Below, in pieces: positions 15,434 to 24,329 of a stretch of DNA of 64,000 bases; positions within the stretch are counted from its first letter, which is position 1; every line of letters begins with the position of its first letter. The notes beneath the pieces are model-generated. The model was not told where the DNA came from and did no database searches. It was given only the letters and a program-made list of their open reading frames with translations. Source of the DNA: Oceanobacillus profundus (GTDB taxonomy: Bacteria; Bacillota; Bacilli; Bacillales; Amphibacillaceae); assembly GCF_003515705.1 (NCBI RefSeq), contig NZ_QWEH01000016.1:1-64000 (forward strand), written 5' to 3'. A program made the translations under genes and the position numbers.

Positions 15434-16738
15434 ATGAAAAAGTATTTTCAGTTTGATGAACTGCGGACGAATTACAGAACGGAGTTTATGGCTGGTTTAA
15501 CCACGTTTTTAGCGATGGCATATATTCTTTTTGTTAACCCATCAATACTTGCTGAAGCGGGAATGGATGAACAGGCTGTCTTTGCAGCAACTGCCATAGC
15601 TGCAGCTGTTGGTTCGTTATTTATGGGAGTGATTGCGAAGTATCCAATTGCATTGGCGCCTGGAATGGGATTAAACGCCTTTTTTGCATACACGGTTGTA
15701 TTAGGCTATGGTATTCCTTGGCAAACGGCATTAGCAGGAGTTCTAGCATCAGGAATTATCTTTATTATTTTTACATTAACAGGTTTACGTGAACTGATTA
15801 TAAATGCTATTCCTGCAAATATGAAATTAGCAGTTGGAGCAGGGATTGGGTTATTCATTGCTTTAGTTGGGCTTATTAACTCAGGAATTATTGTTAGTGA
15901 TGAAGCCACTTTAGTTGCACTTGGTGACTTAACTTCACCAACTGTTTTATTAGCTATCTTTGGGGTTGTCGTATCTGTCATACTTCTAACGCTCGGTCTA
16001 AAGGCTGGGATTTTCTACGGGATGATTCTAACGGCAATTGTGGGAATGATCTTCGGGTTAATCGCTGCACCTTCCGGAATTGGCAGTATTGTAAGTTCTG
16101 TTCCAAGTCTAGAGCCAACATTTGGTCAAGCGTTTTTGCATTTTGGTGAAATTTTTACATTAGAAATGCTCGTTGTTATTCTAACGTTCTTATTTGTTGA
16201 TTTCTTTGATACTGCAGGGACACTGTTAGCAGTCGCAAGGCAAGCTGGTTTAGTGAAAGATAATAAACTGCCTCGTGCAGGAAGAGCATTGTTTGCAGAT
16301 TCGACTGCAACTGTAGTTGGAGCAGTTGTTGGTACATCTACAACAACTTCTTATGTCGAATCAACGTCTGGTGTTGCTGTTGGTGGACGCTCTGGATTCA
16401 CCTCGGTTGTTACAGCTGGATTCTTCTTATTGGCTTTGTTCTTCTCACCATTATTAAGTGTTGTAACAGCAGAAGTGACAGCTCCTGCATTAATTATCGT
16501 CGGTGTGATGATGGCGAGTGCGCTGAAACATATTGAATGGGAACAATTTGAGATCGCAGTACCTGCTTTTTTAACAGTACTCATGATGCCGTTAACCTAT
16601 AGTATTGCAACAGGAATTGCAATTGGATTTATTTTCTATCCAATCACAATGATTGTAAAAGGGCGGGCGAAAGAAATACATCCAATCATGTACGGATTAT
16701 TTGTTGTCTTTGTTCTATATTTTGTTTTCTTAAGTTAG
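15434..16738 (+). CDS. pbuG: Guanine/hypoxanthine permease, AzgA-type NCS2
   Basis: A membrane purine transporter of 434 residues with about 12-14 membrane segments. It starts KYFQFDELRTNYRTEFMAGLTTFLAMAYI, the signature start of AzgA/PbuG proteins, and contains LFVDFFDTAGTL and GTSTTTSYVESTSGVAVGGRSG, conserved motifs of the substrate site. It imports guanine and hypoxanthine by proton symport. The GAGGAGG site precedes ATG. Expression is controlled by the guanine riboswitch and probable PurBoxes upstream, and a strong terminator follows. In B. subtilis pbuG lies upstream of yebE and purE, as here. Confidence 0.95.
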   Translation: MKKYFQFDELRTNYRTEFMAGLTTFLAMAYILFVNPSILAEAGMDEQAVFAATAIAAAVGSLFMGVIAKYPIALAPGMGLNAFFAYTVVLGYGIPWQTALAGVLASGIIFIIFTLTGLRELIINAIPANMKLAVGAGIGLFIALVGLINSGIIVSDEATLVALGDLTSPTVLLAIFGVVVSVILLTLGLKAGIFYGMILTAIVGMIFGLIAAPSGIGSIVSSVPSLEPTFGQAFLHFGEIFTLEMLVVILTFLFVDFFDTAGTLLAVARQAGLVKDNKLPRAGRALFADSTATVVGAVVGTSTTTSYVESTSGVAVGGRSGFTSVVTAGFFLLALFFSPLLSVVTAEVTAPALIIVGVMMASALKHIEWEQFEIAVPAFLTVLMMPLTYSIATGIAIGFIFYPITMIVKGRAKEIHPIMYGLFVVFVLYFVFLS

Positions 16739-16772
16739 CCAAGAGAATGTTTCTTTTCTCTTGGCTTTTTTT
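16738..16772 (+). terminator. Terminator of pbuG
   Basis: GCCAAGAGAA / TTCTCTTGGC, a perfect 10-bp stem beginning at the last base of the stop codon, followed by seven T residues. Confidence 0.95.
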
Positions 16773-17013
16773 ATGTATCTATCCAATTACTGATGGTCAC
16801 AATGAAATGGCTGATGTTTTAAATGAAAAAGCTGATGTTCACAAATAGTTTTTCACGAATACTTACTCACATCAAAAAGTTGAATCAATATGTAATACGT
16901 TGGATTATTACCACGAAATAAACATAAAAAAGGACTACTGTTGCAGATTTGAAATAAAGTTAAATCGTTTGTAAGAAGTTCGACCATTTATTCAAAAGGT
17001 TGCACCGTTTTCC
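16773..17013. other. Spacer without recognisable gene
   Basis: About 240 bases upstream of an orphan terminator. The only frame, ATG at 16823 giving about 32 codons, has no ribosome binding site and no recognisable product. Confidence 0.4.
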
Positions 17014-17046
17014 CCCTTTGGATAAGATGAATCCAAAGGGTTTTTT
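17014..17046 (+). terminator. Orphan Rho-independent terminator
   Basis: CCCTTTGGAT / ATCCAAAGGG (10-bp perfect stem, 7-base loop) followed by TTTTTT. No plus-strand gene lies between the pbuG terminator and this one, so it may end an unannotated short RNA or be what remains of a lost gene. Confidence 0.8.
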
Positions 17047-17058
17047 ACGGAAAACCAT

Positions 17059-17086
17059 ATTCCGCAATCAGGCCATTATGCGGAAT
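17059..17086. promoter_or_regulatory. Inverted repeat upstream of the GyrI-like gene
   Basis: ATTCCGCA / TGCGGAAT, 8-bp perfect arms separated by 12 bases, 42 bases before the start codon. It resembles an operator for a dimeric regulator; the regulator is not identified. Confidence 0.45.
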
Positions 17087-17127
17087 AACGTTATGAAGGA
17101 TTTTTATTTTTGGAGGGAGGGTATCTA

Positions 17128-17613
17128 ATGAAAAACTTTCATTACGAAATTAAAAAGCTTCCTGCCTATCGTGCTATGGGAATTAAATGCGACGTTGCAT
17201 TTACTGAAATGAAAAAGATTAAAGATGTGATTCAAAGTGGAATTAACAGAGTGGATGAGCTTGAATATGCTGTAAATAAAGATACAAGATTGGGCTTTTC
17301 TTATCATATTCGATCAGATGGTTTCGTTTATTATTCTGCCTATGAAGTACGGGAGGAACAACAACTTCCAGAAGATATGGTTGAAATTCATGTGCCAGAA
17401 ATGACCTACTTGGCCACAAAACATGATGGTGGAAGTATTGAAGAAACTTATGGAAAAATCATGGAATGGCTAAATGAAAATGAATACATAGTTTTTAAAG
17501 AGCAAGGTGTTGATTACTATGATGACTTGCCGATAAAGCATGAAAAATACCCAATTGATGTAGATACAAGGGATCCACATTTTGAAATCTTAATACCTAT
17601 AGAAAAGCTATAG
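17128..17613 (+). CDS. GyrI-like / AraC effector-binding domain protein
   Basis: A stand-alone GyrI-like small-molecule-binding protein of 161 residues with no DNA-binding domain. Landmarks are the YEIKKLPAYRAMGIKCDVAF start, DTRLGFSYHIRSDGFVYYSAYEV in the middle, the MTYLATKHDGGSIEETYGKIMEWL segment and the terminal HFEILIPIEKL. Such domains bind amphipathic or cationic small molecules and are found alone or fused to AraC/MerR regulators. The ATG lies seven bases after a GGAGGGAGGG site; an earlier in-frame TTG (17110) precedes this site. An inverted repeat and a terminator lie just upstream. Its role is unknown. Confidence 0.8.
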   Translation: MKNFHYEIKKLPAYRAMGIKCDVAFTEMKKIKDVIQSGINRVDELEYAVNKDTRLGFSYHIRSDGFVYYSAYEVREEQQLPEDMVEIHVPEMTYLATKHDGGSIEETYGKIMEWLNENEYIVFKEQGVDYYDDLPIKHEKYPIDVDTRDPHFEILIPIEKL

Positions 17614-17720
17614 ACAATCTAAATGAGGTGCTTTTGCGGAACAAGCGCTTTGCAGGCCATTTAATGGATTAATAAGGTAGCTTAGTAACAAATCATTTGA
17701 CATTCAAAGGAGGAGTTTCT

Positions 17721-18245
17721 TTGAAGTTTAACACTGAAAGATTAACAATTCGACCGTTTAAAAGTAATGACTTACATAATGTATTTAACATTTACAAAAA
17801 CGATGATACATGTAAATATCTCCTGCATGATAAATGGACACATGAAAATATGGAAGAAGAGTTTAATAAAAAGCTAGAAAATAGTGCACTTACTAAAGAA
17901 TCAATGTTAAGTGTGGCGGTAGTAAATCGTTCTAAAGTAATTGGAGATTTATCTGTATGGTATACAGATATGAAAGATACTGTTGAAATTGGTTATAGTT
18001 TTTCTAATGAATCTTCAGGAATGGGTTATGCAACAGAAGCCGTGGGCAGTTTAGTCAAGAAGCTATTTGATGAATTTGATGTGCATCGTATACAAGCTAA
18101 CCTTGATGCAAGAAATGAAGCATCACAAAAATTATGCGAGCGTATTGGTATGAGGAAAGAAGCTCATTTCATTCAGGATTTTTGGAATAAAGGGGAATGG
18201 ACAGATAGCATTGTATATGGAATGTTGCTTTCAGATTTAAATTAA
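17721..18245 (+). CDS. GNAT acetyltransferase, RimJ/RimL type
   Basis: An acetyl-CoA-dependent N-acetyltransferase of 174 residues. It starts ERLTIRPFKSNDL, typical of RimJ/RimL relatives; the acetyl-CoA motif is SNESSGMGYATEAV, and the protein ends with the NEASQKLCERIGMRKEAHF signature. The TTG start lies about six bases after AAAGGAGGAG, whereas the in-frame TTG at 17697 lies upstream of that site. It stands alone downstream of the GyrI-like gene. Substrate could be a ribosomal protein, antibiotic or small molecule. Confidence 0.85.
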   Translation: MKFNTERLTIRPFKSNDLHNVFNIYKNDDTCKYLLHDKWTHENMEEEFNKKLENSALTKESMLSVAVVNRSKVIGDLSVWYTDMKDTVEIGYSFSNESSGMGYATEAVGSLVKKLFDEFDVHRIQANLDARNEASQKLCERIGMRKEAHFIQDFWNKGEWTDSIVYGMLLSDLN

Positions 18246-18375
18246 AGCTAAAATCAAGAATACCTGCTAATATCAGTTTAACCGAACTTAGGTAAATAGA
18301 GTGGGATTGTCGAAAATCACATAAGAAAGTGGTCAAGCTTTTTTATAAAAATTGAACAATCCCTCACAAAGAAAA

Positions 18376-18412
18376 GAATCCATTTTGATCAGTCTTTTTT
18401 CAAAATGGATTC
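18376..18412 (-). terminator. Terminator of the MFS gene
   Basis: GAATCCATTTTGA / TCAAAATGGATTC, a perfect 13-bp stem with an 11-base loop. On the minus strand it is followed by CTTTTCTTT. It lies about 70 bases beyond the MFS stop codon. Confidence 0.65.
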
Positions 18413-18480
18413 GTAATACTAGTATTTTGATCGACCTTTATTTTAAACCTACTACTAACAAAATAGAAGCTCCTAATACA

Positions 18481-19653
18481 TTATTCCACTTCCCGAACCG
18501 CACCCTCTTTTCCGAATGGCAGCAAGTGATAAAGAATAAGCGAGACCGTTCCGATTGCTGCGAGAGACCCCATAACTAGATACATCATGCTTCCACCAAA
18601 TAATTCGATAATTGGACCACCTGCTAATGAGCCGATAATCCCGGAAAGACCAAAGTACACAGAGAAGAAAATGAGATGACCAGTTGATTGTAGTAAACTT
18701 GGAATTAATCGTGTCACATATTCAAAGGCAGCTGTGTAAAATACACCAAACGTTAATCCATGCATGAATTGAAGTGCGATAACATGCATCGGGTCATCAA
18801 CATATGCGTATAAGAACCAACGAATCGTATAAAGGATTGCTGCAGCTATGATAAAGATTAATGTTCGGTACTTTTTGAACCAAAAGCCTGCAAGTGCAAA
18901 TACTGCAGCTTCTGAAATAACTCCCATGAACCAAGCAAGTCCAACTAACGATTCGCTTCCGCCAAGTTCTGCAATATAGAGTGCTATATAATAATCATTC
19001 ATGCGGTGGGTTATGGTAATAAAGACAATGACAACCAGAAAGAGAAGGAAAGGTTTATTTGTAAAAATTTTGCGAACATCTTTCAACTTTACAGGCTCTG
19101 ATTCCACTTTCACATCTTTCATTGGAATGAGGACAAATAAAATAACGAGTCCGAAAAATAAATACGGCCAAATCATATATTGAACACCGAATTGGTCAAG
19201 AATTCTACCAACAATTAATGCTGAAATTGCAAAGCCAACAGAACCCCACATCCGAATTGAACCAAAGGAAATATTTAATTCATCTGCTCGTCTTTGGGCA
19301 AGGCTGTCACTTAGCGCTCCAATTGGTGTCGCGAAGAAGTAAAACGCTGCGCCTGTAATTAAGATAGTCGATAATGTATCCATCTGAAAGAAGATAGAGC
19401 TTCCAATTAGGAGACCAATCACACAAATGAACAATATTTTTCGTACTGTTTTGAATTTATCGCTTAAATATCCCCAAATTGGCTGTGCAAGAAGGGATGC
19501 ACAAGATTCAACTGCGAGCACCCAGCCAATTTCAGTTCCGTTTAACCCACGATAATGTAAATAAAGTGGCAAAAAACTAATCAGAATGGTGTTGGAGGCA
19601 TGAAAGCTTACAAATAATGTTTTTAAAGGTATAAGTGATTTTTGTATGGACAA
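18481..19653 (-). CDS. MFS transporter, MFS_1-like
   Basis: A 390-residue major facilitator protein with about 12 hydrophobic segments. It resembles the MFS_1-like group (LacY/HcaT/YwbF relatives): the loop after segment 2 reads GYLSDKFKTVRK, close to the family's GxLaDrxgrr motif, and SFGSIRMWGSVGFAISAL is a hallmark of the HcaT/nucleoside-transporter branch. Start is TTG preceded by AAGGAGGG at a slightly long spacing. The gene stands alone, opposite to its neighbours. Substrate unknown. Confidence 0.85.
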   Translation of the reverse strand: MSIQKSLIPLKTLFVSFHASNTILISFLPLYLHYRGLNGTEIGWVLAVESCASLLAQPIWGYLSDKFKTVRKILFICVIGLLIGSSIFFQMDTLSTILITGAAFYFFATPIGALSDSLAQRRADELNISFGSIRMWGSVGFAISALIVGRILDQFGVQYMIWPYLFFGLVILFVLIPMKDVKVESEPVKLKDVRKIFTNKPFLLFLVVIVFITITHRMNDYYIALYIAELGGSESLVGLAWFMGVISEAAVFALAGFWFKKYRTLIFIIAAAILYTIRWFLYAYVDDPMHVIALQFMHGLTFGVFYTAAFEYVTRLIPSLLQSTGHLIFFSVYFGLSGIIGSLAGGPIIELFGGSMMYLVMGSLAAIGTVSLILYHLLPFGKEGAVREVE

Positions 19654-19825
19654 ACGTCTTGGGCCCTCCTTATATAAAGTCTACGATTAAATAGTAAGCA
19701 TATAAATGAATGTGTTAGACTACTATACCATGATTTTTTAGTGTTAAATAGAATTGTTAAGAAAAAAACAAATAACAGATTAATCAGAATGTATTGGTTG
19801 CACAGACCAATTAGGAGGAGTTGTA

Positions 19826-20539
19826 ATGAAACCAATTATTGGAGTAACAGCGTCCATGGAAACGGACCGGGCTTACTACAGTACAGCTAAACGAAATGTG
19901 AAAGCAATTATCGATGCAGGAGGTATCCCTGTCATTCTACCATACATCATAGAAGGGGAGGATGTTGCAGAAATTGTTAACCGGTTGGATGGTCTTTATG
20001 CCACAGGTGGGGGAGATATCGACCCGATTCTATTTGGAGAAGAACCGCACCCTAAGCTTGGTTTGATTATACCGGAACGCGATCAATCGGAACTTATTCT
20101 TATTCAAAAAATGCTAGAAATGAAAAAACCAATTCTTGGTGTTTGTAGGGGAAGTCAGATTTTAAACATAGCTGCTGGTGGAGATATGTATCAAGATATT
20201 TATTCGCAAATCGATAAGCAATTGCTCCAGCATTCGCAAAAAGCGCCTTTTGATTATGGTTCCCATTTTGTTTATGTCAAGAAAGACTCGCTATTACACA
20301 AGCTGACAGGTGAAGATAAATTACGTGTGAATAGCTATCACCACCAGGCTAATCGTAAGGTTCCGAAAGAGTTTCAGATTAGTGGGGCTGCAAGTGATGG
20401 TGTGATTGAGGCAATTGAGAGTAAAACCCATCCTTTTGTACTTGGCTTGCAATGGCATCCGGAGGGGATGACGGAAGTAAATGATGAAGCATCGCTTAAA
20501 ATTTACGCTGGCTTCATTAAGGCAAGTATTTCTAAATAG
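19826..20539 (+). CDS. PuuD-like gamma-glutamyl hydrolase (peptidase C26)
   Basis: A class I glutamine amidotransferase-like hydrolase, 237 residues. The nucleophile lies in GVCRGSQILN and the catalytic His-Glu pair in LQWHPEG; the N-terminus KPIIGVTAS and TGGGDIDPILFGEEP are typical of PuuD/gamma-glutamyl-GABA hydrolases. It would hydrolyse gamma-glutamyl amides, as in polyamine breakdown, but no other puu genes are near, so the substrate is uncertain. The TAGGAGGAG site precedes ATG. It converges with msrA. Confidence 0.85.
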   Translation: MKPIIGVTASMETDRAYYSTAKRNVKAIIDAGGIPVILPYIIEGEDVAEIVNRLDGLYATGGGDIDPILFGEEPHPKLGLIIPERDQSELILIQKMLEMKKPILGVCRGSQILNIAAGGDMYQDIYSQIDKQLLQHSQKAPFDYGSHFVYVKKDSLLHKLTGEDKLRVNSYHHQANRKVPKEFQISGAASDGVIEAIESKTHPFVLGLQWHPEGMTEVNDEASLKIYAGFIKASISK

Positions 20540-20540
20540 A

Positions 20541-20573
20541 AGGAGAGCTGTCTTTTAAAGACAGCTCCCTCCT
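20541..20573. terminator. Stem-loop between puuD-like gene and msrA
   Basis: GAGCTGTCT / AGACAGCTC (20545-20553 with 20559-20567), extendable by AGG/CCT on the outside, lies between two converging genes. The following T run is poor in both directions, so termination efficiency is doubtful. Confidence 0.55.
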
Positions 20574-20578
20574 CGCAA

Positions 20579-21100
20579 TTATTTCCAAACGCTATCAATA
20601 AACTCATCTCTTCCAGATTTCGCACGGTCTTCTTCATATTCCGCTTTATGCGTTTTGTAAAAATCCTGATGGTAATCTTCTGCATGATAAAAGGTGGTAG
20701 CTGGAAGAGTCTCTGTAACAATCGGTTTTGAGAATTTGCCACTTGCAGCTAATTCCTGCTTAGCAGTCTCCGCTAATTCTTTCTGGTTTTCATCGTGATA
20801 AAAGATTGCAGTACGATATTGGTCTCCACGATCATCAAACTGTCCCCCAGCATCTGTAGGATCAATTTGTTTCCAAAATAAATCAATGATTGTCTCGTAG
20901 GAAATTATATCTGGATCATAGGTGATTTCAACTGCTTCATAATGTCCCGTTGTACCAGTTTTTACTTGTTCATATGTCGGGTTTTTCACATGTCCACCAA
21001 TATATCCGGAAATAACACTATGTACGCCATCCCATTGATCAAATGGCTTTACCATACACCAAAAGCAGCCCCCTGCAAATGTCGCCTTTTTAATTGTCAT
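20579..21100 (-). CDS. msrA: Peptide-methionine (S)-S-oxide reductase
   Basis: MsrA repairs oxidised methionine, reducing the S-epimer of methionine sulfoxide in proteins with thioredoxin as reductant. The protein has 173 residues, normal for the family. The active-site motif is GGCFWC at residues 10-15 with nucleophilic Cys12, and Tyr/Glu/Asp residues of the substrate pocket lie in TGHYEAVE and DAGGQFDDRGDQYR. There is no fused or adjacent MsrB. It converges with the PuuD-like gene. Confidence 0.95.
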   Translation of the reverse strand: MTIKKATFAGGCFWCMVKPFDQWDGVHSVISGYIGGHVKNPTYEQVKTGTTGHYEAVEITYDPDIISYETIIDLFWKQIDPTDAGGQFDDRGDQYRTAIFYHDENQKELAETAKQELAASGKFSKPIVTETLPATTFYHAEDYHQDFYKTHKAEYEEDRAKSGRDEFIDSVWK

Positions 21101-21175
21101 TCATGATTCCTCCCTGTATGAATTGGAACGATAATCTAGTAAAATATACTATATCACAAATAAGCAGGTGACATA

Positions 21176-21715
21176 ATGGAAGAACCTCACGTACATAAAA
21201 TATTTACAAATCATAAGGAGTTAATGGAATCCTTTTTATTACAGAAAACGGGATTTTTGAGTGATGCAGAGAGTCAAGATGCTAATAAAAGCAAAATGGA
21301 TAAAGCAATCTTTGCTTACCCAATTAAACATTATACGGAGTTGCAAGACATGGGGTCGAACGGTGAAAATTTTGCTGTGCTTGAAATGGATGAATTTACT
21401 GTGTTTATTGGAGATACGTTTAAAATTGGTGATGCCATTATTCAAGTTTCGCAGCCCGGCCCTGTATCAAGGCAACATCTTCAAGGTGGATTACAAACAG
21501 GCTGGTACTTTCGGATAATACAGGAGGGGATGATTCAAGGCGCGACAGATTTTGAATTACTTGAGCGCCCATATCCAGAATGGTCAATTGCGGCATGTAC
21601 AGAAGTAGTATATTTGCATCAAGATGATTTTCGCGCTGCAGATGATTTGTATGCCTGTGAAGCACTTGGTGATATTTGGAGACGTACATTGCGAAAGAGA
21701 TTACGGGGATTTTAA
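21176..21715 (+). CDS. MOSC-domain protein lacking the usual cysteine
   Basis: A 179-residue protein resembling YiiM/YflK MOSC proteins, which handle molybdenum-cofactor sulfur or detoxify N-hydroxylated compounds. Recognisable parts are KAIFAYPIKHY, the GENFAVLEMDEFTVFIGDTFKIGDAIIQVSQP core and the C-terminal helical RRTLRKRL. Where family members have a PRxPC segment with the conserved Cys, this protein has QPGPVSRQ. It may be an inactive or divergent member. An AGCAGGTGA site precedes ATG. Confidence 0.7.
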   Translation: MEEPHVHKIFTNHKELMESFLLQKTGFLSDAESQDANKSKMDKAIFAYPIKHYTELQDMGSNGENFAVLEMDEFTVFIGDTFKIGDAIIQVSQPGPVSRQHLQGGLQTGWYFRIIQEGMIQGATDFELLERPYPEWSIAACTEVVYLHQDDFRAADDLYACEALGDIWRRTLRKRLRGF

Positions 21716-21779
21716 TTGACCTTAAGTGCGTGTTCACCAGATTTTTTGAACAACCTTCTATAATCAAATATCGATGCAC

Positions 21780-21813
21780 AAAGGAATGGTTATCTTGCTA
21801 GCCATTCCTTTTA
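21780..21813 (+). terminator. Terminator after the MOSC gene
   Basis: AAAGGAATGG / CCATTCCTTT, a 10-bp stem with a 12-base loop followed by a short T run. The rest of the 21.8-22.05 kb spacer is AT-rich, without a clear gene or a convincing promoter. Confidence 0.75.
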
Positions 21814-22049
21814 TGATATTAGAATATACAGTGCTTGTAATTCGTAATTCCAATAACTTCCACGTAAGTGTTACTTCGCGCATTTCTACAAGTTCTCGGG
21901 CGGCACCTCTACAAGAATTTAGTTTTATTCCTATTTAGGAAGGGTAGTAGAAAAAGGATGTATCAATTACATTTGTTGACGAATTGTTATACATATACAT
22001 GCAATTCGAAACATAGGGATTAAAAAAATGAAAAATTAGAGGTGAGTCA

Positions 22050-23312
22050 ATGGGGTTAACCCAGCAAGAAAACGATGATTCAGACGGTAGGAAGGATACA
22101 ATTATTGACAAGATAAAGAGCGTTGGTCCAGGGGCCATTATTGCCGCGTCATTTGTTGGTCCGGGGACTGTGACAACAGCAACGCAGGCTGGTGCATCAT
22201 TTGGCTACGCGCTTGTCTGGGCGGTTGTGTTTTCGATTATTGCTACCATGGTTTTGCAGGAAATGTCAGCTCGCCTAGGAATTATCGCACAAAAAGGTTT
22301 GGCAGAGGCGATAAGAGATCAATTTGCAAATCCTATTATTAAATATAGTGTGATTTGGTTTGTGATCATAGCCATTTCGGTAGGCTGTGCAGCGTATATG
22401 AGTGGTGATTTGAATGGCACATCATTGGGTATATCTGCTTTAACAGGTGGATCGGTTAAAATGATTGGTCCGATCGTTGGTGTTATTATCCTAATACTTG
22501 GATTAACGGGAAGTTATAAATTAATTGAGAAATTAATGATTGTATTTGTCGTTCTCATGAGTGTTATCTTCATTACAACCATGTTTATAGCAAAGCCAGA
22601 TATTGGAGGGATTCTTACTGGAATGTTTGTGCCGACAATTCCGGTTGGTTCCATTATTACGGTTATTGCTTTAATCGGAACAACAGTTGTACCGTATAAT
22701 TTGTTTATTCACTCTACATCTGTGCAGGAAAGATGGAATAAGCCTGAGCATTTGAAAAAGTCACGTTGGGACATTTATTTATCGATTGGCGTCGGAGGAT
22801 TGATCACAGCAGCTATCTTAATTACATCCGGTACATTAATGAGAGGAATTGAAGTTCAAAGTGTTGTCGATTTAGCGGTACAATTAGAGCCGCTTTTAGG
22901 AACCTATGCAGAAGCTTTTCTTGCAATTGGTATCTTTTCAGCAGGGTTTTCTTCTGCTACTGCATCAGCACTAGGGGCAGCAATCACAGTCAGCAGTATG
23001 CTAAAGTGGGAGAATGGGATGAAAAATTGGCGTTTTAAAGCGGTCTTTGCTTCCGTTATCCTCATTGGAATCATTACCTTTATCTTCAATTTCCAGCCGA
23101 TGGATGTTCTACTTTTTGCTCAAGCACTAAATGGCATCCTTTTACCTGGTATTGCGATCTTGTTAATGATTATTATGAACAACAAAAAAACACTTGGCAG
23201 CTATCGCAACTCCATAAAAATAAATGTGATCGGTTCTGTTGTTGTGTTAATCTGTCTTGGTCTCGGTATGTATAGTTTTGTTACCGCTATTCAATCATTC
23301 TTAGCATTATAA
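22050..23312 (+). CDS. NRAMP-related divalent metal transporter, altered site
   Basis: A membrane protein of 420 residues with about 11 hydrophobic segments and the NRAMP fold. In segment 1 the canonical metal motif DPGN is replaced by GPGT (residues 37-40, in ASFVGPGTVTTATQAGA). In segment 6 the canonical A-x-x-MPH is TTVVPY (211-216), so the metal-binding Met is Val214 and the His is Tyr216. Loss of the sulfur ligand argues against Mn/Fe selectivity and recalls NRAMP-related magnesium transporters, but that placement is inference. AGAGGTGAG precedes ATG. No MntR box or M-box was recognised upstream. Confidence 0.8.
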   Translation: MGLTQQENDDSDGRKDTIIDKIKSVGPGAIIAASFVGPGTVTTATQAGASFGYALVWAVVFSIIATMVLQEMSARLGIIAQKGLAEAIRDQFANPIIKYSVIWFVIIAISVGCAAYMSGDLNGTSLGISALTGGSVKMIGPIVGVIILILGLTGSYKLIEKLMIVFVVLMSVIFITTMFIAKPDIGGILTGMFVPTIPVGSIITVIALIGTTVVPYNLFIHSTSVQERWNKPEHLKKSRWDIYLSIGVGGLITAAILITSGTLMRGIEVQSVVDLAVQLEPLLGTYAEAFLAIGIFSAGFSSATASALGAAITVSSMLKWENGMKNWRFKAVFASVILIGIITFIFNFQPMDVLLFAQALNGILLPGIAILLMIIMNNKKTLGSYRNSIKINVIGSVVVLICLGLGMYSFVTAIQSFLAL

Positions 23313-23349
23313 TAGGTGAGTTAGCATGATAATCAAGAAAAGTTCCATT

Positions 23350-23385
23350 ATTGGTGTCCCTGTGCTTTTTTGGCTGGACACCAAT
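23350..23385. other. Inverted repeat between the NRAMP gene and yebE
   Basis: ATTGGTGTCC / GGACACCAAT, 10-bp perfect arms with a 16-base loop containing six T residues. It lacks a downstream T run but may terminate or punctuate the NRAMP transcript. Confidence 0.5.
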
Positions 23386-23553
23386 TTGGTATGCTCGGAT
23401 GAAAAAGGAAATTACCCACAGATGGAAAGATAGCTCATAAAAAAAATAATGCGATGGTACAAATTATATTTAAAATGAGGTATTCTAAAAGTGTGTATTT
23501 AAAATGAAATTTTACAACCTCTAAAATGGAAAGAAATCTAAGGAGGAATTCTA

Positions 23554-24192
23554 TTGCTAAGTAATGCATTAATCATGCTCGCAATTATTTTTGCTGTTAA
23601 TGTTGTCTACGTATCATTAATGACTATCCGAATGATTTTGACACTTAAAGGACGCAAATATATTGCTGCTTTTGTCAGTGTGTTTGAGATAACTGTATAT
23701 ATTGTTGGTTTGGGACTTGTACTAGATAATTTAAATGAAATTCAAAACTTAATTGCTTATGCACTTGGGTTTGGAACGGGATTAATTATTGGCTCCATAA
23801 TTGAAGAAAAGCTGGCGCTCGGTTACATAACAGTTAATGTTGTTTCCACTAATCCTGATCTTAAATTTACAAAGAGAATTAGAGAAAAAGGATATGGAGT
23901 CACAAGCTGGTCATCGTATGGGATGGATGGAGATCGGTTATCGATATCAATTCTCACCCCGAGAAAATATGAGTTAAGGCTATACGAACTGATCCAGGAA
24001 ATAGATCCGAAAGCATTTATCATTTCCTATGAACCAAAACGGATTCATGGCGGTTTTTGGGTTAAGCAAGTACGAAAAGGAAAGCTAATGAATCCAAAGA
24101 AAAAAGCTGCTGCAGAATCGGCGAAAAAGCAAATAGAGCGGGAAGAGCTAATGAAAGAAGATCCCAGTTCAGTAAATCAAGAAAAGAAATGA
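23554..24192 (+). CDS. yebE: UPF0316 membrane protein with DUF2179 domain
   Basis: A 212-residue protein with about three N-terminal membrane segments (to about residue 88) and a C-terminal cytoplasmic DUF2179 domain ([11 protein letters not shown] ... FIISYEP), as in the UPF0316 family (B. subtilis YebE). The tail is strongly charged and lysine-rich. Start is TTG seven bases after AAGGAGGA. DUF2179 domains bind small ligands in related proteins, but the role here is unknown. In B. subtilis this gene also lies between pbuG and purE, which marks it as chromosomal backbone. Confidence 0.85.
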   Translation: MLSNALIMLAIIFAVNVVYVSLMTIRMILTLKGRKYIAAFVSVFEITVYIVGLGLVLDNLNEIQNLIAYALGFGTGLIIGSIIEEKLALGYITVNVVSTNPDLKFTKRIREKGYGVTSWSSYGMDGDRLSISILTPRKYELRLYELIQEIDPKAFIISYEPKRIHGGFWVKQVRKGKLMNPKKKAAAESAKKQIEREELMKEDPSSVNQEKK

Positions 24193-24222
24193 GTAGACGT
24201 TCATAAGTCTATTCATTTTTTT
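24189..24222 (+). terminator. Terminator of yebE
   Basis: ATGAGTAGAC / GTCTATTCAT (with G-U pairs) overlapping the stop codon, followed by seven T residues. Confidence 0.85.
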
Positions 24223-24329
24223 ATGCATTGTTATAAGATATGGATTCTTGAAATATAAATCAATTTATAGGTAAACAATGGTATGATAAAATAATAGAAT
24301 ATAAAAATAATTTGGAAAGGAGGATGAAA

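Noticed and set aside
16823-16921. 32-codon frame after the pbuG terminator
   Set aside because: No ribosome binding site and no recognisable product, though an orphan terminator follows.
23326-23433. 35-residue frame between the NRAMP gene and yebE, with an AGGTGAG before ATG
   Set aside because: It lies across a 10-bp inverted repeat, the product is not recognisable, and the site is only moderate. Kept out for lack of support.
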